Translations under genes and position numbers: made by a program
Assembly (NCBI GenBank): GCA_015680685.1
Contig: MNCI01008614.1
Coordinates: 21,468-51,192, forward strand
DNA: 29,725 nucleotides
Source of the DNA: Gnetum montanum
Taxonomy: Eukaryota; Streptophyta; Gnetopsida; Gnetales; Gnetaceae
Direction of reading: 5' to 3'
The notes under the pieces: generated by a model
Told to the model about the DNA's origin: nothing
The model's input: only the letters and a program-made list of their open reading frames with translations
Database searches by the model: none
Part shown: one piece after another, positions 19,456-27,672 of the stretch
Numbering within the stretch: position 1 is the first letter of the stretch
Layout: each line of letters opens with the position of its first letter

Positions 19456-19489
19456 TTCCTAACCACTTTCATATTTGGCAATTTTGCAG
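19456..19489 (+). other. candidate sense-strand splice acceptor before RT
   Basis: TTCCTAACC (branch-point-like, 19456-19464) is followed by a T-rich tract and TTTTGCAG ending at 19489. The next base starts a codon of the long pol frame (GAC at 19490, phase 0). Ogre elements are known to splice an intron between protease and RT, so this would be the matching 3' splice site. The 5' site was not identified. Confidence 0.5.
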
Positions 19490-20760
19490 GACAGTTGGCA
19501 AATGGACGAAACTTTATCTGCACCCCTAGCTTTAACTGGCCCACATGGGGAAATCATTAGCCAATTTGATTCCACACTAGTAGAAACTAACATTTCCCTC
19601 AATGATGCAACCATAGCCATGTCGGAAACATCTCTAGACTGGCTAGAACAATCGACGCACATGCTAGATCTGGAAGCTAGAAACGTAACCGAAGACCCCC
19701 TTAACGAGGTCTCTATGGTTACGCATAAAGGTGAGACTAAAACTCTTAAGGTTAGTTCTTTACTGGACCAAAAGACACATGACGACATAAAACAGGTGCT
19801 CTAGAACAACATCACAGTATTCGCATGGTCATACGAAGATATGCCGAGACTAGATCCAAGGCTAATACAACACAACATAATTCTAGATCCCCATATCAAA
19901 GCAATTAGACAAGAAGCACAGAAAATTAAGCCAGAGGTTGCGCTAGTAGTACGTGATGAGATCACTAAACTATACCAAGATGGTTTTATCCGCGCAGTCG
20001 ATTACTCAGATTGGGTATCTAATATTGTAGTTGTCCCTAAGAAGATCGGAGGGATACGCATCTGCATAGACTTCCGAGACGTGAACAAAGCTACAATCAA
20101 GGACAATTTCCTGCTACCGAGTATCGACCAACTAGTAGATACAACCGTTGGGCATGCACTTTTATCCTTCATGGATGGCTTTTCAGGCTATAACTAGATT
20201 CACATCAACCCAAAACACCAGCTGACGACAACATTCATGACCCCCTGGGGGACCTTTTGTTATACTATGATGCCTTTTGGTTTAAAAAATGTCGGAGCTA
20301 CGTATCAACGAGCTATGACGTACATCTTTAGTAATTACCTCCTAGGAAGACTAAATGATTATGTTGACGATATAGCTGTTAAGTCTATAAGGTCAGAAGA
20401 TCATTCGGAGGATCTGGAGTTAGTCCTTAAAAGATGCTCTAAATACGACCTCCGGCTCAACCCAAAGAAGTGCGTATTCGGAGTCAAAACCAAACGCATG
20501 TTGGGGTTTGTGGTATCGGAAACTGGCATACGAGTAGACCCTGACAATGTCAAGGCCATCGTTGAATTGACGCCCCCTACAAATCTCAAGAAATTACGCA
20601 GATTGCAAGGGCGGTTACAGTTTATTAGGTGGTTCATCTCGAGATTAATGAATAAATTACATCCTATGCAGCATCTGCTTAAAAAGGGGGTTAATTTCGA
20701 ATGGACAGACGATTGTCAGTGTGCGTTTGACAGTTTGAAACAAGAACTTCAATGCTTGCC
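19490..20760 (+). pseudogene. pol: reverse transcriptase of the Tat-like element
   Basis: Start of a single pol frame that continues to 22927 without a frameshift. An N-terminal linker precedes MPRLDPRLIQHNI, then the RT blocks: EITKLYQDGFIRAVDYSDWV, VVPKKIGGIRICIDFRDVNK, FMDGFSGYN (about 20169-20194; first catalytic Asp), TFCYTMMPFGLKN and YVDD (20360-20371). LNPKKCVFGVKTKRMLGFVV and RRLQGRLQFIRWFISRL follow as the thumb/connection. Stops are TAG 19802 and TAG 20195. The second falls exactly where the family has Gln in GYNQI, direct evidence of a C-to-T change. Catalytic residues are otherwise intact. Confidence 0.93.
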
Positions 20761-21751
20761 AACAGTATTCCTGCCACAAAGGGATCAACCATTCTACATC
20801 TACCTCGTAACCTCAGGCGTAGCCTTAGCTATATTACTCTGTCAAAAGAGGGATTATGGGTTAGAAGTACCCATCTACTACTTGAGTCATAATTGTTTAG
20901 CATTAGTGTTTATGCTCAAAAAGTGCAGACACTATCTCTTTCGTAGCCAAGTCAACATAATCTGCAAGAATAACATCCTTAGGGCTATTACGCATAACCT
21001 ATATGAAAGTAATAAGATAGCTCGTTGGAAAGCTATCATGACAGAATTTGATTTGCATTACATTGGTTAATCTTCTACAAAAGACCAAGCGATAGTTGAC
21101 CAACTAATAACATTGCCTATTGACAGTCAGGCGACAATAGAGCTTGAATTTCCCGACGAGCATGTACATAGTCTAAACCCTATCCTAATAGGTCTTGAAG
21201 CAACGTTACATTTTGATGGAGCTTTAACCGCTAGAGGCAGCAGTGCCGTCACAGTCATTACGCTGTCACCTGAGGATGTACGTCTGCACGCCTACCACTT
21301 GACCTTTCCCTGTACGAACAACGTGGCAGAGTACGAGGGGCTCCTTAGGGGATTATCAACAGCCAAAGAGCTTGATGTTCAACACCTGGTGATTAGGGGC
21401 GATTCGATGCTTGTTATAAATCAAATCACAGGAGTCTATGCTTGCAAGGCTGCACATTTACAGCCCTACTACGATATGGCTAAAGATCTTCTGAAGCAGT
21501 TCGCAGCAACCGATGCCCAACACGTGCCTCGAAATGACAACACGTTAGCCGATGCACTGGCTACATTAGCTTTAAATGTGCCGTCGCACCTGTTTGATAC
21601 CTATCCCGCCTTAATGACAGAGTGTGTAGATCCTGTCATTCAGACGGTGCAAATATCTTCACTGCTCGTGGATAGAACGCCAGAGTGGTACGATAACATT
21701 AAAACTTACCTCCTGCATGGCGAACCACCGCACGAGCTAACACACGCATAA
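20761..21751 (+). pseudogene. pol: tandem RNase H domains (degenerate gypsy type + archaeal type)
   Basis: First RNase H at about 20780-21070: FYIYLVTSGVALAIL, VPIYYLSHNC, LKKCRHYLF, RWKAIMTEFDLHYIG; its acidic catalytic positions are not recognisable. Stop TAA at 21068. The second, archaeal-type RNase H at about 21200-21600 has HFDGAL (21209-21226), NNVAEYEGLLRGL (about 21318-21355), GDSMLV (about 21400-21416) and HVPRNDNTLADALATLA (about 21522-21570), supplying all four D-E-D-D acidic residues. Two RNase H domains, with the old one decayed and a new one active-looking, is the diagnostic arrangement of the plant Tat lineage. Ends at TAA 21749, again in frame. Confidence 0.9.
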
Positions 21752-22927
21752 AAAGATGCAATCCGCAAGTGCGCTGAGCAATATGTCATCATAGGAGATA
21801 GTACCCTTTGTAGACGCTCTTTCGATGGAGTATTTCTTACTTGCGTTAGCAAAAATCAAGCATAATGTATAGTCGGTGAGGTTCATGAGGGACTATGCAG
21901 AGGACACATAGCCCCACGGGCCATGGCCGCTAAAATCTGTCGCTTAGGGTACTATTGGCTATATATGGAAAAAGACTATCTTACAAAGGTTAAAACGTGC
22001 GACACGTGTCAACGTTACGCAAACTTTATACATGTGTCACCTACAAAACTACACATGACGTAGATCACATGGCCCTTTCAACGATGGGGATTAGACATTA
22101 TAGGGCCTATCACACCAAAATCTTCCGCAGGTCACAGCTTCATAATCACTGTTACTAAGTATTTCACGAAGTGGGTGGAAGTCATCCCTTTGCGAAAGAT
22201 CACATCTCAACAGATCTGCTATTTCATTTTAGACAACATCGTAACTAGATTTGACCTCCCGATGACTATCGTGACTAACAATGGGCCACAATTTAGCAAT
22301 GTGGAATCCAAATATTTTTGTGATAACCTTGGTATCAAACAATATTTTTCCTCGCCTTATTACCTGCAAGCGAATGGTCAAGCCGAAGCAATGAACAAGG
22401 TCATTATCAATTTGCTCAAGAAAATGCTCAGCAGCAACAAAAGACGATGGCATGAAAAGATCCTCTATGTGCTATGGGCGTATCGCACCACATGTAGAAC
22501 AGCTACAGACAGTACACCCTATGGCCTAGTCTATGGATCTGAGGTGGTGCTACCTCTCGAATTACAAGTTCCTTCTCTGCGGATGGTCCTCTCCACGATT
22601 ATAAATGATGCTCAACACACCGAGTCTCGGATCATGGATTTGTACTAAGTAGAGGAGAAGTGAATACAGAAGCTTGATACCATTAAAAAGTATCAAGATA
22701 AGCAAAGGAAGAAGCACCATCATAATCTTCAACAATGTCCAATCGAGAAGGGAGATTTGGTTCTCAAGGCCGTTCGCGAACTAGTAGGCAAGTTCTCTGC
22801 AAACTGGGAGGGCCCTTTCTTGGTAGCTGTTGTGTATGGCAACGGTGTATTCAAGCTAGTAGATATCAATGGCAACGAGTTACCAAATCCCGTGAACCAT
22901 ATATACTTGAAGTGGTACTACATCTAG
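21752..22927 (+). pseudogene. pol: integrase of the Tat-like element
   Basis: Same frame as RT and RNase H, ending TAG 22925-22927. Zinc region: VHEGLCRGHIAPRAMAAKIC (about 21881-21940) and CDTCQRYA (about 21998). Core: RWGLDIIGPITP, YFTKWVEVIPL, TNNGPQF (about 22274-22294) and NGQAEAMNKVI (about 22373). The second catalytic Asp (family SDNG) is Asn here, a G-to-A change that would inactivate it. C-terminus: KGDLVLKAVRE, NWEGPFLVAVVYGNGVFKLV and HIYLKWYY. Stops are TAA 21863, TAG 22061, TAA 22646 and TGA 22661. Confidence 0.92.
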
Positions 22928-22962
22928 CTGCATACCCAGTGTTAACATCAGGCACAACCATC

Positions 22963-23420
22963 GTCCGCTACGACGTAAAACTGACACTCTCCTCACTTGT
23001 CCGCCACGACGCTAAACTGGCAACGATTGTCCGCCACGACGTAAAACTGGCAAGTTGCAATCGTCCGCTATGACATAAAACTGGCAGTGTTATACAGGTC
23101 TACCAAGACATAAAACTGGCATTTCCTGCACGTGTCCGCCACGACGCTAAACTGGCACCGGTTGTCCACCATGACATAAAACTGGCACAGGTAATTATCC
23201 ATCTGCTGAGATGTGAAACCAGCACAGATTTGTCCCTGGGTCACGACATGAAACTAACATCCATAGCACGGTCTGCTGAGACCATAAATCAGCTCTACCG
23301 CCATCTTCTACGACGTAAAACTAGCATTTTTCAGTTTGCCTAGACTTTAAACTAGGACCATGGTTTGTTAGGACTTAAAACTAGCAACAGCAGTCTACCA
23401 GGACTTAAAATTGGGACCTA
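22963..23420. repeat. degenerate tandem repeat, core tccgccacgacgtaaaactggc
   Basis: About 12-13 units of roughly 30-45 bp share a core of about 20 bp. Clear copies: ccgctacgacgtaaaactg (22964), ccgccacgacgctaaactgg (about 23001), ccgccacgacgtaaaactgg (about 23031), ccgctatgacataaaactgg (about 23064) and ccgccacgacgctaaactgg (about 23137). Units become more diverged to the right (ttaggacttaaaactagc, about 23368). Linkers between cores vary in length and sequence, so the core rather than a fixed monomer is conserved. Confidence 0.85.
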
Positions 23421-23520
23421 CAGACCGCCAACATATGAATCAAGCAAGCGTAATCGTCTCTGTGCGGTTGCAAAATGAACGGGATGGGATGTTGGGACAG
23501 CCCCAGCATCGCTACCTCAG

Positions 23521-23580
23521 AGGCATTCTACTGATTCCTCGGATATGCTGAAAGGCATACTACTGACCCCTCGGAGATGC
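23521..23580. repeat. two-copy 32-bp direct repeat
   Basis: aggcattctactgattcctc (23521) and aggcatactactgacccctc (23553), each continuing gga(t/g)atgc. The period is 32 bp. Confidence 0.65.
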
Positions 23581-24608
23581 CGTCACTGCACCCATTTCAG
23601 CAGTGGCACCTCTGAGAGGTTAGTTTCGCCATCCGGAGTCCCAAAGGAGTTCTCATGAACCACGACCTTGGGGATCTCTGCTCATCATCACTATTAGACT
23701 CTAGCTTCACAGATTCACCTAGCTAGTTCTTTGCATACCCAGTCAGGTGCAATGAGTCTGATTTTCTTTGGCGGCGATATGCTGGGACGAGCATCAACAT
23801 TGAGACTATGGCCTCTTGTTATGGTTCCTCCTTCATGGCCTGCTCACTTTGTCTTGCCCCAAATGGTACTTGTTTCAACAACCTCTCCAGTGATTCGGCC
23901 GAACAATGGTGTCCTCTGTTTTATTCTTTGATTGCAGGTTACTTGCTACGAGAATGTTGTTCAAAAGTACGTTCACCTGAGTAGTGAAGTACAGACAGCG
24001 TTTTGAGTTGGCTGCTTAGGTTAGCCTGTCTACTTAGAAGTGCAACCCTATTTTCCTCATAATCCTACCTCTTGCTCTTATTCCCCTCCCTAGCCATCCC
24101 ATCTATTTTCCTTGCACAAAATGTGAATACGCAGCATACGCTTTCGGCATCTACATTACAGTCAAGTCCATGAACTGGCGTAATGCAACTTGCCTAGTGG
24201 ACGCAAAAAAAAAAATTGGGGTCGGCAAAATGGATGAAACACAACTCATCCAGGCCGTGCAAACACAACACAATTCGTCTATGCAAGCCCCTTCATCTAC
24301 AATATGACGGCATAACTCCATGCAAATGCAATCGCAGGAGGAAGCCTAATTGCTTATGTGCGAAAAAGCTATACCCACACACTTGAGTCTTCCCCTAACC
24401 TCTCTTGAGTCTTCCCCGAACCTCTCTCCGCTTACCTCTGTAAGAATTCCCTCCCGTACCATTTTATCTCCCATTTCTCTCATTTTTGCACTTCTACATT
24501 GATAGGGCGACACCTGAGTAACCGTCGATGAACGTTGTTGGTACTTTTACCCATCCGGTGTTTCGTATTCTTTGTCAACGTCTTTTGGGCAAGCCCTTTA
24601 AATGTCAA

Positions 24609-24622
24609 CAAAGAGGGGCCCT
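24609..24622 (+). other. polypurine tract of the Tat-like element
   Basis: caaagaggggccct lies directly before the TG start of the 3' LTR. The purine run AAAGAGGGG is the expected primer for plus-strand DNA synthesis. Confidence 0.75.
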
Positions 24623-26193
24623 TGAAACACCGTGAAAATTGCAAATCGGCCTAGGGCAAAAGTTTGTGAGAGAAATCCAAAAGACAGAACAAGGCAAAGA
24701 GGCACCAAACACCAAGTTTCCAAGTTTCTTACAAGTTCTAACCTTACTTTGTTTTTCTCTTTACGCTACATTACACAACATAGTGTAATGTCGCTCGGCG
24801 TAACTCTGCTTAATGTAGCCCAATTTCAGAAAGTAACTTGCTTCAGCGAATTCGACGAAGTTTAAGATCTAAGCAGCGTGATATGCGACTTGTCGCATAT
24901 TCCGCTAAGCCTTTTGTTCAGGGCTGAATTCATGCTCCATTACGCAAAGCAACGTAATGAGCTTTGAGGAAGTCAAAGTCAGAGTCCAAAGAAGCGCGGC
25001 AGATTGACTTCTTCTTTTTGCAGATTGGTCGCTTTATGCTTATTACGCTACGTAGCATAAACAAGCGTAACTTTTTGTAAAGTTGACCGTTTTATGCTCT
25101 ATTATGCTTTGCAGCGTAAATGAGCGTAAAACAGCTTGAATCAACTACTTCTATGCTCTATTACACTCTGCCACGCTATGTAGCGTAAAAAAGTGTAATA
25201 CAACGTAAGGCCAGCTAAGGCAGTACCAAACACACACCTGCTATCCATATGCACAATACACTCATTAGCGTATCGCAGCATAATCATGAGACGGCTTCAG
25301 CATGAGTGGTTGACAGCGTACTTTGCCCCCTTTCCCAAAAATGTGATGCGACATGACCAGTTTCAACATAAAATTTGCCAAGTCAACGACATTTTGAAAG
25401 TTCAAGACAAGTGTCATCAGGGCCATGCCTTCTCCACGTAGTGCTGAACCTATAAATACTCCAGTTGGTGGAGAAAAAAGGGATCTTCTTCCATTTTGGC
25501 AAAGACAGAAGACATTGTTTGAGCATTGGCAACAGGAGCAATCAGTCTTTTGGTGAAAATACAGTTCTCTTCATTGACGATCATTAGCATCCTTGAGAAA
25601 AAACTATCGAAGGCAAAAGGAGCACATCAGAGATTGAGGGATCATCTGGTACGATTGGCAAGGTTTATTGATCAGGAACATTTGATCAATAGACATCCAG
25701 ACTTGACCTTCCTTGCATTCCACCTTTGGCTTACGAGGTAGACCGAGCTTCATTCTGTACTCCCTTTTGAACAATTTTCTTGTTTTTTTGTGTATGCTTC
25801 GCACAAGATAAGCGGAGTTTGCTTTTGGAACTTTGTATACAATATACTCAGTCTTCGAGTCAAAACATAGATCTTGGAATTGCGCATCTTTCCTAAATCT
25901 GATCTTTCTTGTCGCGTTGACATTGTCGTTATTTCAAGTTATTTACATTGTTTTCTACATTCTTCTATAATTCATCGAATCAAATTGTTTCGTAGAATAT
26001 CTATATAATACGTATATTATCATGATATTTGTTAATTTACTAGTTAAGTAAGTCCCTGTCTGATCAAAAAGACTGTTCAGGGCACCACGGATTCATTTTC
26101 TCTAGCACAGCCCTCGCACGGATCCATGGTTAAGACTGTGTACACGGATTTTCGTTCGGTATTTTCCAGCGGCTGACGTTTTCCGTCGTTACA
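24623..26193 (+). repeat. 3' LTR of the Tat-like element
   Basis: 1571 bp, starts TGAAACAC, ends GTTACA, collinear with 8723-10313. It lacks a 19-nt segment present in the 5' copy. TATA box at 25451-25458. Several CpGs of the palindromic U3 words are changed to CpA or TpG relative to the 5' LTR (for example at about 24775 and 24784). Divergence is visible throughout, so the insertion is not recent. Confidence 0.93.
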
Positions 26194-26198
26194 ACTGT
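26194..26198. repeat. right target-site duplication (ACTGT)
   Basis: Directly follows the LTR end; pairs with ACTAT at 8718-8722 with one A/G transition. Confidence 0.8.
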
Positions 26199-27672
26199 CA
26201 CAAAATCTAATCTCCTTTTTCCGAATAGAAGGGTCTCTATTGTATTCTTTTACACTTTCACATTTTCTCATCTCTCCCTCCTCCTTGGCTACCTACTCAA
26301 TTAGTTTTTGAATTCGATGGGCACTCAACTCTATCAATCTTTCGTAGGCATAGACACCAAGGGTTTTCCTAATTTTATATTGTAACTCGTCTATGATATG
26401 GCAAATTTGATCAAGCTGAGAGTATCCATGGCTAGGACACCTATGCAACAGCGAGTAGTATCAACTAATAGCAACATCCAAGGGCTCATGATTCCCTTGT
26501 TTCCATCCTTAAATTTATTTTCTTAGATTGGATACTTGGGAGTACATTTGATATTTGTCATTGAATAGTTCCAACATCGTACTCCACCACCTGATTGATT
26601 CTGGTTCCAAGGATCGATACCAACTTTCTGCCTGCTTTATGAGTGTCCTTGGAAATAATTTCAGCATTTACTAGTCATTTTCTATGTTTTGCAAGGCACA
26701 TGCATCTTGGAAGGCCTGAAGATGATTTTTTGGATTAGCATTATATCCTCCCTCGAACTGAGAAATATTATTCATATCAAGCCTCTTTATTCTACTGTCC
26801 TTCACATGCCTTGTTGGAATCCTTACAGCCTCTGCATAGAGGTTCATTAAGGCCATGATGGTGGTGCCTACAATGTTCCCTATTAGCCCTTATTTCTTGA
26901 TGCTGGGCCTCTCTGGATTATCCACATCTTCAGTCACGACTGTCCCGATGGTCCTTTCTATTGTTCTAGTCTCGTCAGTCACCTCCATCATGGTTATTTT
27001 GTCTGCGATCACGATTTGAACTCAATGATGAAGAAGAAGATGATGATGAAGGGGAAGAAGAAGGAGAACTTGCTTTGTGTTAGTGCCTATCATCCTTCCT
27101 TTGATGCTTGTGACCATGATCACGATCATGATCTCCTTTGTCTCCCTTTCCTTGATTTGCTTCTCTAGATCCATTTTTGTTGTTGTATCCATTTTGACTA
27201 AAACCTGGATTATGGATTATAGATTGTACATTCTAGTTGAGGGCTCCTTGAACAAGGTCAAAGAGAGGAGAATCACTAAATAAATGGTCACCTTCATCAA
27301 TTAGGCCAAGTAGAGTTGGAAAGATGTTTAAACCCTTGTCCTTCATAAGCTCATGTTGGTGCTCCAACTACTGATTCCTTAATTTTTGCACTTTATTAAT
27401 ATGATAATCCCTTGAGTTAGGATCTCGCATCTCATATTCTCCATGGAGATATTGAAGCCTGTGTTGTGCAAGCATTAGCTAGAGCATTGTTGGAATAGAT
27501 CGATCTGGTGGAAATATAATGTTGCCTTTCATATCACACCATTGCATCAGTTCATCTTGATGTAAGATAAAGGTAAAGTCTGGTACATACTCATTAGGAT
27601 GAGCATATTGACACTAGAGATAGTTGACAACATCAAACACATAACCAAAATCTGCCAGTTCCTCAACAATTC
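26194..27672 (-). pseudogene. N-terminal half of Athila-like gag, right of the insertion
   Basis: Minus-strand gag upstream of the insertion site. From right to left: HPNEYVPDFTFILHQDEL (about 27600-27545), KGNIIFPPDRS, a charged Asp/His/Arg region with a Ser run (27150-27020), then EAVRIPTRHVKDSRIKRLDM (about 26835-26775) and FEGGYNANPKNHLQAF, the beginning of the capsid domain. The rest of the capsid domain is heavily frame-broken (26660-26280), then KEYNRDPSIRKKEIRFCDS reaches the target site. The plus-strand copy at 27673-29244 gives the same order with better preserved frame. This piece joins 8722 leftward to complete gag. Truncated at about 27672; no start, leader or LTR follows. Confidence 0.8.

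Larger units (their letters stand above)
22928..24608 (+). other. 3' untranslated region of the Tat-like element
   Basis: About 1.7 kb with no domain-like coding. It contains a variable tandem repeat (22963-23420), a 32-bp two-copy repeat (23521-23580), a two-copy 23-bp repeat ending cctctc (about 24381-24427) and an A11 run near 24207. Tat/Ogre 3' UTRs are known to be hypervariable and to generate tandem repeats. The open stretch at 23731-23931 has no recognisable product. Confidence 0.7.
8723..26193 (+). mobile_element. Tat/Ogre-like giant Ty3/gypsy retrotransposon with antisense gene cassette
   Basis: A full-length LTR retrotransposon of about 17.5 kb: 5' LTR 8723-10313, primer binding site at 10320, gag-protease 10563-14412, a 5-kb interval with an opposite-strand multi-exon unit, pol 19490-22927 (RT, degenerate RNase H, second archaeal-type RNase H, integrase), 3' UTR repeats, polypurine tract ending at 24622, and 3' LTR 24623-26193. 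The second RNase H, the large size, the extra region between protease and RT and the repeat-rich 3' UTR are known hallmarks of the Tat lineage (Ogre, Retand, Grande-like). All reading frames contain stops, so this copy is not autonomous. Confidence 0.9.

Noticed and set aside
14413-19489. The 5-kb interval as a separate nested transposon with its own ends
   Set aside because: No terminal inverted repeats, LTR pair or target duplication were found around it. The shared repeat core ties it to the Tat-like element.
19490-22927. Genuine stop-codon readthrough or recoding of TAG/TAA as Gln
   Set aside because: TAG, TAA and TGA all occur, at sites typical of C-to-T decay, and catalytic residues are also changed. 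Mutation is simpler than recoding.
22963-23420. CRISPR-like array
   Set aside because: Repeat cores are degenerate, spacing varies, and the context is a plant retrotransposon 3' UTR.
23731-23931. Small ORF in the 3' UTR
   Set aside because: 66 codons with no recognisable motif, in a region of repeats. Not distinguishable from chance.
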